Shown here in pieces: positions 36,743-48,706 of a DNA stretch of 64,000 bases. The stretch covers positions 5,828,001 to 5,892,000 of the forward strand of contig NC_061469.1 in the NCBI RefSeq assembly GCF_022581195.2, written 5' to 3'. The notes beneath the pieces are model-generated. The model was not told the origin of the DNA. It did no database searches and saw nothing but the letters and a program-made list of their open reading frames with translations. How positions within the stretch are numbered: position 1 is the first letter of the stretch; each line of letters begins with the position of its first letter. The DNA is from Helicoverpa zea (Eukaryota > Arthropoda > Insecta > Lepidoptera > Noctuidae). The position numbers were made by a program, and so were the translations under genes.

Positions 36743-37799
36743 CTGTGAAAGCATTTTCGATATTGGAACCAACGCAGGTGACACCAGCTCTTGTCCGTGA
36801 ACCAATTTGAGGAATCATCAATCTATTTAGGTGCTATAATTTGTAGTCTTAATGGGTTTGAAGTGAAGTCCTTGCAGTTTCACCCACATACCGTGAGCGT
36901 GTCTTTTTTACCTCCGGGTATAGACTATAGGTGTACCATAATTATATTAATTTATCGATTTAGGAGTTTTAGCGCGAAAGCTCAACAGAAAGACTATGTT
37001 GAATGTTCTATGTAGTTATATATTATGTCCGTTTCGATTCATTTCTAAAATAATCGAACATCATCATAAAACTGAAAATTGAACTGTGAAATCGTGAATT
37101 AAAATAATCCTATGTTATTTTAATTATGATTGTGAACGGATATATTTGAACCTTTTCCATGTAAAATCAGTGTAATACAATTTTACCAGGAACAATAAAT
37201 GTGCGTTATTATAATTTGATAGCCTTGTTTGTTTTAGTGATAAATAAACGAAAATAAATGTTTTCTGAATTTCAACATAGGTTGACCTATTCATTTGTTT
37301 CATGTACTCGTCACGGGTATTATTTTGGTAAAAAATAAGTTGTCGACGTCATCCCTGGAAGAGCCTCTTAGTTTTTATATAGTGCCTAGCCAATGTCTAG
37401 TTTTCAATTTGGATATTGGACTATTATTTTTCTCATTAGACGAAATGGAAAACAAAAGTAGTTTTTATGAAACACTTATTACTAAAGAATATTAACGTAG
37501 GTACGTTTAAATTGTCATTTCAAACTTAAACTGAAATTGAAATTCAGTAAGTTGCTATAAACCTAATTTAAAATAATTATGGAGCGTTACAAAATACAAT
37601 ACAAGTTTGCTGAAGACTTCGCTTTTCAGTTCAAAGTTATATTATAATTGAATGTCCCTCAAAGTTAGCTTTTCCTTTGCCTACCTTTGTAATTTAAATC
37701 AATTTACAGATGTATATTACTCAAATCTAGGAGTTGCCATGTCTCCTGAATTCGAAGATAAATATGAACTTTGTTTTTTAATATTTTATGACTAACTTT

Positions 37800-37975
37800 C
37801 GGGCAGAAAAGTTCTTATGACCATGACCCGGAAGACGCGGCCTATGAAGGCCTCCCATAAGAAGACGGACGCCTAGCCAAGGTCGCCGGGAAGCAGTGCT
37901 GCTAAAGACCAAGCAAAGTGCTGGAAGGCCTATTTCTAGCAGGAGATGTCTTTCAACAGAAAATACGAATCTCTT
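37800..37975 (+). mobile_element. Degenerate LINE 3' fragment
   Basis: A GC-richer block ends with CTGGAAGGCCTATTTCTAGC and AGGAGATGTCTTTCAACAG, a decayed form of the 'aaggcctatgtccagcagtgga' phrase at the 3' end of common lepidopteran non-LTR elements. The frame is broken. Confidence 0.35.
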
Positions 37976-39576
37976 AGCGCCTAAGAGTGTGGCTTACGAT
38001 AAATCAATTTTAGTGTATTATCTTTTTCTTATTAAATTCTTTTTATCTTATCAAATCTAGCTGCATGTAGCCAAGTAATAAGAAACATATGTATGCCTCC
38101 AGAAAAGAGTCTTTTCATGCAAAATGTTTTTCATTACAATTTGAGCACCGAGTCACAAATTAGTGGAAATTCAATGCTGTCAAATACCTCAAAAATATGA
38201 GTACGATTCCTCTTTTATCAACTAGCAATCATTAGAGCATTGACCCAAAACACCAAAGCAATGATGACACAACATTTCCTCATCAGGAACCCACCCACAT
38301 ATTCACGCAATTTTCACCCTAATTAACTTCCCACTACGGAATAAAAGGAATGCGTTTCCCTTGAAACCTGACAGTAATTGGCGTAATTGCTACACAGTGC
38401 GGTGGATGACCCAACTGAAAAAAGGCGATCACGTTACATTCAGGTAGTATTTATTTATGGGCCTTGCTTGTGAATTTGGTTAGTAAATAAATGTATCTTT
38501 ATTTTGATTTAGAATTCCGTTTAGTGTTACAATGACTCTCAAGGAAGCAATGTTTATGACTAAACAAAAAAAAAAATACACTAAGAACAAAATAAAAATT
38601 AAGTAGGTACCTACAGCATCATTCATCCCGCTTTGAGTACATGTACTCCTACTTACGTACTATAATATTCATACACGGAAAGTTAGTAGTGTACCATAAC
38701 GCAAAAGCAAGTATACCCCGCAATGTTGGTGTTACCGACTCGCCTCAAGCCTTTGTTGGATTAAACACTTCTCTGATGCATGAGAACTTACTAAGCCATC
38801 GCCTTTAGCACTGTTACAGTTTACTTATAAACATATATATACCTACACATACATAAGTAAGAACGCACCCCTGTTGTAGTCCAAAGTCAATCAGACCTTT
38901 GACTAGTCTTCCCTCGTCTGTGGGAGTTTCTGTCAAGTTGTCGGATAAAGATACGACATTTCATATGAAGAGCGATTGAAATAAAAGTTTGTATTCGAAT
39001 TCTCAGTATTTGTTTTCAAACGGGAAATATCTTTACTCCTACACTTGAGACAAAATTCCATCAACAAGACAAACAGTAATGAATCTCCAAGTCTTCGCTG
39101 GTAACAACATAATAAATTCAATTTAACGGCTATGAATAAGTACATACGTAATCAAATGACGCTCTTACAATCAATTAATATCCTCCTTCGAAGCTCTCCG
39201 AGAATGAGATTGCGAACATTTAATGAGCAGTAAAATTCAACTTGTACGAGAAAATAAAATTACATGGAAATAAATGAACACGCCTTTTAAAGGTACTGAG
39301 GTAAAACGACGTTCAAGCTACCTGAAATGTACGAGTAAATAGAAACTCTTACGGCGTAATTTCGTCGTCAGTAGTAAAAGTTACGTTTCAAAATAAACAT
39401 GTTGTGTAGTGGCAGTTAATTAGTTAAGTAATTAGGAATGTTGGAAAATATTGTCTTGTCAGAATCTTTATGTTTAACAAAAACAGTTTATTGCAATAAT
39501 CTATTTGCTTTATTAGTTGGTACACATCGATTACTAACAAGTCAAATATATTTGTATATCCGATCATAACTTCATA
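37976..39576. other. Non-coding, AT-rich
   Basis: No supported gene or clear repeat up to the transposon pair at 39577. Confidence 0.5.
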
Positions 39577-39580
39577 TATA

Positions 39581-39974
39581 CAAGTTGTTGATTTGCATCT
39601 GTGCCATATTCAAGGAGGTAATTATGCAAATGATTCTCGACCCAAATCAACAAAAAGATTGGTACGTAATTTTTTTTCTTAATTTTTTTTTCGAAATTCC
39701 TTTAATGTCGTCTAGTCTTATTTAAACTTGGAGCGTATGTTACTGGCCTTAAAACCGTGCTGCGCCCTTACACAAACGTAAACATAAAACATACGCAACG
39801 ACCATTCATAAATTTCATTCATAAAATTGGATTACTTCTGAAATACCACGACATTACAATGACAAAAAAAACAGTGCATATTAGCTATTTCGAGTCTACT
39901 GTAATTCCAATCGATTATTTACGTATTTTATGTCCTCCTCCTGAACTATGGCACAAATGCAAATCAACACCTTG
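39581..39974. mobile_element. Internally deleted copy (MITE) of the TIR element at 39979-41510
   Basis: The left terminus CAAGTTGTTGATTTGCATCT and the inverted right terminus CAAGGTGTTGATTTGCATTT agree for about 38 bases with few mismatches. The first 335 bases match the left part of the neighbouring long element, after which it jumps straight to the right terminus (CTCCTCCTGAACTATGGCAC). TATA flanks both ends (39577-39580 and 39975-39978). It has no coding capacity of its own. Confidence 0.8.
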
Positions 39975-39978
39975 TATA

Positions 39979-41510
39979 CAAGCTGTTGATTTGCATCCGT
40001 GCCATATTCAAGGAGGTAATTATGCTAATGATTCTTGACCCAAATCAATAAAAAAATTGGTACGTAATTTTTTTTCTTTATTTTTTTTTCGGAATTTCGT
40101 AAATGTCATCTAGCCTTATTTAAACTTGGCGCGTATGTTACTGGCGTTAAAACCGTGCTGCACCCTCACACAAACGCAAACACAAAGCATACGCTACGAT
40201 CACTCATAAATTTCATTCATAAAATTGGATTACTTCAGAAATACCACGACATTGCAATGACAAAAAAATCAGTGCATATTAGTTATTTCCCATCTACTGT
40301 AATTCCAATCGATTACACTAGTTTACAGTACATTTGTTGCCAGGATTTTTTAAGCTGTTGTTGACTACTCATATTTAACCATATTTAAAACTATTAGTAG
40401 TTTTTTTTTATCAGCTCTAGTTTTTGAGTTTCAGCTAAGTGCGGTTTAAAGAGAAAAAACGTGTATTTACCTTAAAGAATATTTGTTTAAAAATTATATT
40501 AATTGTTAAGTCCCAAAAAACTTCGCTTTAAAGCTCTTCTCTTATGTGTAGACTTTGGGAAATGGCGTATCAGAGACCAGCAATAGTCAGACATCATATT
40601 TGCATCCCAGAAACCCTGATAACGTTCTTCCATGACACGTAAATCTTGATGCATACGCTCCCCCTGCTCTTCGCTCATATCTCTTAAATTTTCCGGAAAT
40701 CTGTCCAGATGACTGGAGAGGAAGTGAAGTTTTATGCTCATATTGCCTCCCATGTCTCTTAATTGTAAAAGTAGGTATTTGACAAGTTCAACATAATTTT
40801 CATTATAATTTTTCAAAATTCTATATAATTTTTATTATCTGAAAGTTCAGGTAAATGCTGCACTGGACGCTGAACACATGTACTACTTCGGTTTTGCCAT
40901 TTAGCTCGATTTTTGGTGTTTAAGCTGTTTATGTTCACGCTACAAAAGTAACAGTCGTCGAGATGATTTTTCGATCCTTTCCAAATAGTTGGTGTTTTAA
41001 GTTTAAAAGAACTTCTTTACCACTTGTCCATAATCTTATGTATTCAACGCACGATTTACAAACACAATCAGGAGTCCAAGATTTATCATTTTTATCCAAC
41101 AACATTCCAAAATATAAAAATAAGTATTTTTAAGCGTCTCCGATATGACATTTCTACACATCTCAAACACATATTCTCCACATAAGCAACAAACATGGTT
41201 TGGGTTATTTAAACAACGTCTCCTTGAACTAATCAAGTTGTAAAAACATCACATATTTGTATAAACACAATAAAATACGTAATTAAGCGACTAAAAAATT
41301 TTCAGAAATGAGAAAGTCAATAACAAGTAGGTAAAGTCGAGCTACAAAAAAAAAAATTCGGGTAGAATTAATAAAAACTAAACATGAGTGAACGTTACCA
41401 GCTATTAAATCGACGGCAACAGGCAAAAAGTTTGATTTTGTAAACTAGTGTTATTTACGTATTGTATGTCCTCCTCCTGAACTATGGCACAAATGCAAAT
41501 CAACACCTTG
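39979..41510. mobile_element. TIR DNA transposon of about 1.5 kb carrying a decayed cysteine-rich protein gene
   Basis: The left end CAAGCTGTTGATTTGCATCC and the right end (inverted CAAGGTGTTGATTTGCATTT) are the same termini as in the 394-bp neighbour. They are flanked by TATA at 39975-39978 (shared with the neighbour) and 41511-41514. The interior holds on the minus strand the pseudogene 41240-40499. The internal length is short because the middle of the gene is missing. A 4-base TATA or 2-base TA target duplication fits the flanks. I cannot assign the superfamily. Confidence 0.7.
40499..41240 (-). pseudogene. Decayed gene of a multicopy Cys-rich family, candidate transposase
   Basis: Two readable parts lie in order on the minus strand. 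The N-terminal part (from 41240) has NNPNHVCCLCGEYVFEMC, then, after a frameshift near 41110, DKSWTPDCVCKSCVEYIRLW, and later NHLDDCYFC: three pairs of C-x2-C that look like zinc ligands. The C-terminal part (40816-40499) contains MSIKLHFLSSHLDRFPENL, then EEQGERMHQD, ERYQGFWD and DYCWSLIRHFP. I know these phrases from a large family of unnamed proteins repeated in many arthropod and other invertebrate genomes. The central few hundred codons are absent, and the junction lies near 40830. Position inside a terminal-inverted-repeat element suggests that the family is the element's transposase or accessory protein (inference). This copy cannot encode a functional protein. Confidence 0.7.
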
Positions 41511-41514
41511 TATA

Positions 41515-44267
41515 ATTTAGCATTAGCATTTTTTTTCTATTTCACGTATGATGTTCCCAATCATGCTAGCGAAACCATACAAAACCATAAAAAAGCTAGC
41601 GCTTTAGTATCTGAAGTTGGAAGATAATCTTACAGAGTTATTTCATAGAGTCTCATCGAATAAGTAGATCATACAATATTTCTAACAAAATTAATTTTAC
41701 TTTTAACCCTTTAAGAACTTATTGTATAGCTTTCATTAAACTATTCTATATAAAATAATAAAAAGTACAAGGTACGTCTCTAGACTTAACTTAAAGCATT
41801 TTCTTTAACACATTTGTGCGTCATTCCACGTCACGTACTTTGAAGTAAGAAAAATACGAAGACAGGTATCTTATTTCTATTTCGTCTGTGTTTATATATC
41901 ATTGGATGTGAGAGCAAGAGTAACACAACTCGTTCACTTAATCCTGTCGTCTTGACAACTACTTCATCTAAAAACGTTTTTCTCATTTTCTTGTCTTAGA
42001 AAAGATTATATTCACAATTAATTCTTATTTTAAATTGCAAGGGTTCTAAAAAGGTACGTGTTCAATTTTAGAAACATGTATAAAAATTCCATGTTAACCC
42101 TAGAATAATAGTCAAAGGTTTTTGTTCTTCTCGAATAACAATAAGATTTCGCAAAAAACAATACAATACGCTGCAAAACAACGTTCCTTTTCCTTTGTTA
42201 TTTTTTCTTTAAGATCTAAATATTTTCAGAGAAAAATCTCAAGAAGATAGTTTTATAATTTTACGATGAAATGGACTTAATAATCCGACATCCTAGCTTG
42301 AAACGCTCGCAGAATGGAAAATAAATTTATACAAAGTCAACGCTGACTTAGTTTTGCATAAGGTTCATTTAGTTAAGAATATGCTTTCACGAGATTAGAT
42401 AGTAAGCTAGCCAGCTAAAGTGGAAATAATAGTGTCCGTAATCCTGGATAGTCGACAAGGACGAGTTAGAGCGCTTTCACACGAGTGAATTTCCGCGGCG
42501 CAATGCTCAGTCAAGACTGGTGATGAGCGAGTATGAGCAACAAAAAACAATTGACAACTACCGGTACAAATGATGACAACTGAAACTGCGATAATGGTTT
42601 TTTGCCTCGTAGTATGTGCGTGCACGTAAAAAAAACCGACCTTATGCGCGCGACAAAATCCGGCAGTGTGAAAATGCTATTAGCTGCATAGTCAACTGAT
42701 GGAAGTAGGTACGTAATTTTCATAAAATAGTTTTTAATCTAAATGAAGTTAGAAACTTTTTCGCAAGAAGAAAAATGTGACTGCGACAATGTTCTGGACA
42801 AAAATGGAAATTACAGTAAAAGCTTTTCATTTTCTTTAAAGATTGACATAAGTATGTATTCTTGTAGGTCATTCAAAACGCAGTATGGAATAACATTGTA
42901 AAAGATGGAGACAATCAAATACGAAACAAAATAAAAGAGCCTCAGCTATTTTAAGCAAAAATCCCTTGCAGACAGTTTCTCATTAGTTATATTAATTAGA
43001 GACATTATCGTTAGCTGAGGAAGTATGAAATAAGGACATAGACGGGAGCTGTATTAATGGGGGCTAATAATCTTTGCCCACCAGATGCCACTTATCTGGA
43101 TGATGTGAACTCACCACTAATTACTGAACCACTTCTATCAATGTCCACTTCTATCAATGTGACATGATAATGTACTTAGCAGTCTTTACCTACTGTTAAT
43201 TTCACGCTACTTAACGGTAAAATATTTTTTTTATCTGTACCGACGTATCTATTAACAATGTGGCATAAGAAAATTCGAATTATTCGAAAATGAAAATAAA
43301 TAGTGCACCAAAAACGTGTCACAAAATTAAGAACCATTGATAAATTACTGTTAAACTCGGTAGGATAATTTCTAGGTAATAATCTTAATTCCAACAAGAA
43401 CTACAACAATATAATAAAATAATAATAACGACTGCAAACTTTCTCATCTTCAGCTGAAACAAAAATCATAGACCAGCAAAGTGAAACAGAATAATTAAAC
43501 GCTTAAGAGCAAAATTTACATTAAAACTACACGAACTTGTATTCATAAAGTTATGTAGTTTGTTCTTAACGAAATATTACTCTTATATTTTTAATAACAC
43601 TACTAGCTTTTATAGGGTGTACCTACTTATGATATTAAGATTTGAGCACTAAAATCTTCGTACATTCATACATTAGACTAAGTAGGAGAGAGAAGTACCT
43701 ATTTGTATCTACTGTTAACTGGAGCATGTATTTTATTTTCATAGAGCATGGTTCCATTTCGTTTTAGATCTATCTATGATAAAAGGTGATATAAATAACC
43801 AAAATTACTGTTAGCCGCCTACACGTATCGTACCTTATAGTCGTAAGTATTTTATCTTACTTTACGTAACATTTAAGAGTACAAGTAAATACGAGACATT
43901 CTTATGTTATGCAACGATTGCTCAATAGGACGGAATGTCTGAATCATCCTGATCTTTTAAGAAGGTGATTAGCCGCCCACGCAACATCTGTATCCGAAAG
44001 AATTACTGTTATCCAACTGAAGACGACCTTTTATTATCAAGTTCTCTCATTTATCAGCCAATAAATCTTTGCAAACGAGCCTTTTGTGGAAGACGAACCC
44101 CGTTTTTATTAAACAGACATTTGATACTTTCAATGTTAGATTAGGGAATTTTATGTTGCCTGACGGACTGAACAGTAATTTAGCGCCTGGTAGTACTAAA
44201 ATATAGCTATATACCTACTTTTTCATAAGCGTACTTAATCTACTCCCATACTCGTCCACAGTCAAGA
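41515..44267. other. Non-coding apart from a MITE candidate
   Basis: Other than 42469-42679, only a tandem CACTTCTATCAATGT pair near 43130-43160 stands out. No gene is seen. Confidence 0.45.
42469..42679. mobile_element. Possible Harbinger-like MITE (TTA duplication)
   Basis: AGCGCTTTCACACGAG on the left and, inverted from the right, AGCATTTTCACACTGCC form imperfect termini about 30 bases long. TTA flanks both (42466-42468 and 42680-42682). The interior is GC-richer than its surroundings and has no frame. Confidence 0.45.
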
Positions 44268-44282
44268 CTTTTTCCAGCTATG
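44268..44282 (-). mobile_element. SINE family B fragment, left part split by a LINE
   Basis: CTTTTTCCAGCTATG is the family B 3' end (CCTTTTTCCCAGCTATGTTGG). Its continuation TTGGGGTCGGCTTTCAGTC resumes at 44850 on the other side of the LINE. Confidence 0.5.
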
Positions 44283-44849
44283 AGCTTGAGTTATAAATGC
44301 AAGCATTCAAAAGCTCCCTATGAGCAGTTATTGAAAAGATACAATATTCTGAGTCTAGAATCTAGACGATTACTTCTTGATGTCATGATGTTGCACGGCC
44401 TGTGCAACAATAAGTTTGATTGTATGGATATTACCAATAAATTATGTTATATAACACCTAGAACTGTTCTCCGCCGGGGGGTGCGCGTGCCTCGACTGTT
44501 CCATACAGACATGTATAAAACTAATGCCGGGGCACGAGTTCCTCTCCGTCGGTTAGTGGAAACCTACAACACACATTTTATGGACATAGACATCTTTTCA
44601 CTTTCCCATCAAAAATTTAGACAACTTATCTCACAATAAACAGTAGCGATTTTTCTTCTTCTTCTTTCTGTAAACTTAAGTAAAAGTACTGTATAGTCAC
44701 GCTTCTGTTCTCTTTCTTTTTATACAATTTTGTTAATTCGTGGACATTGGTGTGGGTTATATGTTTACCATTTTTTTTAAGATAATTGTATTGTACTATT
44801 ATAACATGTAACTGTTTTTTGTCCCCAATAAATAAATAAATAAATAAAT
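44283..44849 (+). mobile_element. 5'-truncated jockey/CR1-type LINE (RT C-terminal end plus 3' UTR)
   Basis: The frame from about 44283 to 44639 encodes the last 118 residues of a non-LTR reverse transcriptase protein. Recognisable are KAPYEQLLKRYNILSLESRR, LLLDVMMLHGLCNNKFDC and a terminal FSLSHQKFRQLISQ, which match the C-terminal 'RR..lDl..l.kil.g..dc' region of jockey, CR1 and Daphne-like LINEs. A 3' UTR follows, ending in an (AAATA)n-type tail at about 44826-44849. The catalytic RT and endonuclease domains are absent. Only an ATG from flanking SINE sequence precedes the frame, so it is not a gene. It is inserted in a family B SINE. Confidence 0.75.
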
Positions 44850-44935
44850 GTTGGGGTCGGCTTTCAGTCTAAGTAACAGAGATTTTCCGGCTTTTGACTA
44901 CCCTTAACGTCTGCCTTAGGTATACAAACGACCGC
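44850..44935 (-). mobile_element. SINE family B fragment, right part
   Basis: TTGGGGTCGGCTTTCAGTCT and, further on, GGCTTTTGACTACCCTTAAC and GTCTGCC correspond to family B body sequence with internal losses. It continues the piece at 44268-44282. Confidence 0.55.
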
Positions 44936-46923
44936 CGTGTCTCTCAATGTATTTAGCCACGACCTCCGCAAATTTTAATTTTCCTGTAACGGAAACTGTC
45001 TATTTACGTCAACCACTCAGAATCAATTATTTATTAAACGATCATCGGGAAAATTCCTGGAAGTTCGCTTTTAAAAGTTACACAAAATAACTTTTTTCCG
45101 AAAGGTTTTTCCAATAGTGGACTTTTTCCAAGTTTAGGTTAGTGAATAAATGGCAAATATTTCCGTGCCAAATGCACACTTTAATGTCAGCTTGTCTGAA
45201 CTGCTTTTCAAAAATAGAAAACAAAAGAACGATCTTAAAAATATTGGATTCAAAAGATGACATTCGACCATAAATAGACATAAATTACATTTGTATTAAG
45301 TGTACAATAATATACAACTCATACGGCCAAGTTCCAACACAAGAAAAGCTACTGAACCTTTGAATTGGATTATCGAATAACTTGAGAGCATGTGAATAGC
45401 CTTATAATGTCTTGTGGCGAAGTTTGGCGGAACTTTGTCGAGTTTGAAGCGCACAATCTCCACGGAAAACCTATTATCTAGGCCATTGATGTACACGCTT
45501 AGGGTTCCAAGCAATTTCAGTCACAATGAATGACTTTGTATGACTTTATAGCGATATCTGGATTGATATGTAGTGAGCAACCAAAGAATAAATTATGTGA
45601 AAGACGAAATGGGAAAATACTGGTAAGATGATGACAGAGTATGACAGAGAAGTATTGAAGACGCTAATGGTGGACTGACTAGATGTCGCGCCTAGCCTAA
45701 ATAAAAGTAAGAAATAAAATGAAAACTGGAAGGCTATGCAAGTACAATGGCGTATAGATATTTCACGACAAAAAAAACATATGTAGAACTTCCGTGTACT
45801 TACACTCATTGGCAAGACCTTGCAACCTTGCAAGAAGTCCCAATTTGCAAGGGTAAAACTTCTTAATAGGCCCCTGAGGTAAAACATCACCACACAAGTT
45901 ATTACTGAAACGGGCAATATTATCCTATACGGATTAATTAAACTTTGCTTACTAAAATTATAGTGTCTAATTTGGAATTTAAATGAAATGGCTTTTTTGT
46001 AGCTGGCGTTCTTGAATTTTAAAAGAGGCTATTTTAGGAACTTAGGCTTTAATCAGTAGATACTTAGTAATGCTCGACTAACAATATCCATATCGGCACA
46101 TATAAAACGGAAAACGAGTGAAAAGGAACATTATACAGTCTGTTTACTATGCCTGTTTAAAAAAAAGAAAACATGTTAATGGGTCATTGACCTCCTTTCA
46201 TTGCGCATTGTTAGAAAAAAAAAAACATTGAATTAGGCGGCTGAATGAACATAACGTTGCTATATTTATACAAGAATATGAAGTTTAATTAACAAAGGAG
46301 AACAATCGTCTAAAATAAACAGAAAAAATATATTCAAGAACTCAATATTTTTTTTTTTGGGATGGAGATTATTTCATTCATTGGGGTCGTCTGCCAGTTA
46401 TAAAAAAATGAAGGTTCTAGTGTCTGTGACCACAATTCTGAGACTTTTGAAAACTAGTTCTGAGAAATATGACCATATTTCGAGTTTTCTATAAAACCAA
46501 AAAATATGTTGTGTAATTTTATATTTTAAACCGGCAGCTGGAAAGAGGTTAATGTTTTTAGAGTCTGATAAGAATATTGCAAGTACCTGCTTAAGTCTCT
46601 CGTGCACCGTGACATTTTCTGCACTAACTCATGAAGAAAAACTAGAGTATTATAATGCTGGCAGGTTGGTACTTAAGCAAGAAATACTGTTGCAACGTGG
46701 ATACGAGGTTTGTATAAAACTGGCTTAACTTATGTGTAGTGGGTACCTAGTTGATTATAATGTATGAATAGAAGCGCTAAAATCTCGAGAAAAAACTTAA
46801 GATTACCATTTTTACTTGTATTCAAGACAAATCACGAAGTTTTTAGTTTTATCTGGCATTCTGATATGCTATTCGCCAGTATTATACTGTACTAGTTTCC
46901 CAGTGGTTTCAGCCATTTCTCTC
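44936..46923. other. Non-coding, AT-rich
   Basis: Frames of 67-123 codons occur here on the minus strand but are Phe/Ser/Leu-rich, without splice context or domains. I treat them as chance. Confidence 0.4.
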
Positions 46924-46963
46924 GGAAACTAATCCTTTCTTTCTCCTGCCCTGTTCCCAAATA

Positions 46964-48706
46964 TTACTTGGGGTCGGCGCAATATGTCATTTTCTTCCAT
47001 TTTCCCCTGTCACTCGTCATACTGACACTCACTCCCTTCCTATTCATATCATCTTTCAGGCAATCCATCCATCTTTTCTTAGGTCTTCCTCTTCCTCTCC
47101 ATCCATCTACATTCATACTTAGCACACACTTTGTTGCATGCGTATCATCCCTCCTCATTACATGTCCATACCACGACAATCTTCTACTTCTCATCTTTTC
47201 TGTAACTGGCGCTACTTTCAGACTTCCTCTAATGTAATCATTCCTCACTTTATCCATTCTTGTAACACCACACATCCATCTCAGCATTCTCATTTCTGTT
47301 ACATGCACTCTCTTCTCGTCCCTCTTTTTCAATGCCCAACACTCCGATCCATACAGGACGACAGGTCTAATGACGAATTTGTAAATTTTGCCCTTCAGTT
47401 TGAGGGGCATCCGCGGGTCACAAATAGCGCTAGTTACCTGTCGCCACTTCATCCATCCAGTATTGATCCGATGCGTAACGTCCCTGTTCACCTCACCGTC
47501 ACTTTGGACGAGTGAACCAAGGTACCGGAAGTCGGAGCAAACTGGTAGGGGCATGCCGGCTAGGGTTATGGTCATGGGTCCCGAAATACCGCCAAAATCA
47601 CAATGAAGGTATTCGGTTTTAGTCCTGCTCACCTTTAAACCCACTGTCTCCAGTCTCAGCCGCCATGCCTCCAATCTACTCTGGACGTCTGGCCCACTCT
47701 CCCCCACCAGAACAATGTCATCGGCGAAAAGCATACACCAGGGTGCCTCCTCCCGTATATCTGCCGTAAGCGCGTCCATTACAAGCAGGAAGAGATACGG
47801 GCTGAGGGCCGACCCCTGATGTAAGCCAACACCTACACTGAAGCTGGCGGTAGTGCCCGCTGCGGACCGGACTTCTGTACGGCATCTGCCGTACATCGCT
47901 CGGATCAACTGCACATACTTCCCTGGTATACCTTTCTCCTCAAGGGCCCACCACAAAACCTCACGAGGCACCCGGTCATATGCCTTCTCGAGGTCAACGA
48001 ACACCATATGCAAGTTTTTGTGTGCACCCCTGTACTTTTCGCACAATTGGCGAATACAGAATATAGCGTCCGTTGTACTCCGACCAGGCATAAAACCGAA
48101 TTGATTTATTGCGATATCACTCTCTTCTCTCAGCCTCCTTTCAATAACTTTCTCCCACACTTTCATACTATGTGACATTAGCTTTATTCCTCTATAGTTG
48201 TTGCAATTCAACACATCACCCTTGTTCTTAAAAATGGGCACCAGGAAACTATTGCACCACTCGTCTGGTATAGTTTCCTCTTGCAACAACTTATTGAAGA
48301 ATAAAGCCAGCCATTTCCATCCATCCATCTTTAATAATTTCCACACTTCCACTGGTATTCCATCTGGCCCTATCGCTTTTCCATTTTTCATTCCATTCAC
48401 TGCTAATCTGACCTCATCCTCACATACATTTCTTACAAGGCCCTCGTTCACCGCTTTATGATGGAGCACACCGCTCCACTCATTTTCTTCATTCATCAGT
48501 CTTTCAAAATATTCCTTCCACCTACCTTTAATCTCCACATCATTCGAAAGGACCGTTCCGTCTCCATTCTTTACACACCTTATCTGGCATACATCTCTTG
48601 TCATTTTCTCCCTAGATTTAACCAATCGGTAAAAGTCATTTTGACCAGCTGGGCTATCTAGGGAGTCATACATCTTCTCGTGCGCTTTTGCCCTTGAAAC
48701 AGCCAC
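46964..48706 (-). CDS. Reverse transcriptase of an RTE-type LINE (5'-truncated)
   Basis: The 580-codon frame holds the RT core in order. GKAIGPDGIPVEVWKLL lies near residue 110. NNYRGIKLMSH follows, then INQFGFMPGRSTTDAI, VFVDLEKAYDRVPREVLWW, GLHQGSALSPYLFLLVMDAL and the catalytic FADDIVLVGES near residue 330. A thumb and C-terminal region follows with FRYLGSLV, RPVVLYGSECW and RRLSWYGHVMRRDD, ending GRPKKRWMDC to YCADPK. The FADD box keeps both catalytic aspartates. The first 20 or so codons overlap the upstream frame (48658-49104), so a frameshift near 48700-48750 splits the original protein. With no endonuclease or promoter, this copy is immobile on its own although its RT looks intact. 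Confidence 0.85.
   Translation of the reverse strand: MAVSRAKAHEKMYDSLDSPAGQNDFYRLVKSREKMTRDVCQIRCVKNGDGTVLSNDVEIKGRWKEYFERLMNEENEWSGVLHHKAVNEGLVRNVCEDEVRLAVNGMKNGKAIGPDGIPVEVWKLLKMDGWKWLALFFNKLLQEETIPDEWCNSFLVPIFKNKGDVLNCNNYRGIKLMSHSMKVWEKVIERRLREESDIAINQFGFMPGRSTTDAIFCIRQLCEKYRGAHKNLHMVFVDLEKAYDRVPREVLWWALEEKGIPGKYVQLIRAMYGRCRTEVRSAAGTTASFSVGVGLHQGSALSPYLFLLVMDALTADIREEAPWCMLFADDIVLVGESGPDVQSRLEAWRLRLETVGLKVSRTKTEYLHCDFGGISGPMTITLAGMPLPVCSDFRYLGSLVQSDGEVNRDVTHRINTGWMKWRQVTSAICDPRMPLKLKGKIYKFVIRPVVLYGSECWALKKRDEKRVHVTEMRMLRWMCGVTRMDKVRNDYIRGSLKVAPVTEKMRSRRLSWYGHVMRRDDTHATKCVLSMNVDGWRGRGRPKKRWMDCLKDDMNRKGVSVSMTSDRGKWKKMTYCADPK

Noticed and set aside
45546..45917. 123-codon minus-strand frame with hydrophobic stretches
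   Set aside because: It is rich in Phe, Ser and Leu as expected from AT-rich antisense noise, with no splice signals, domain or conserved motif.
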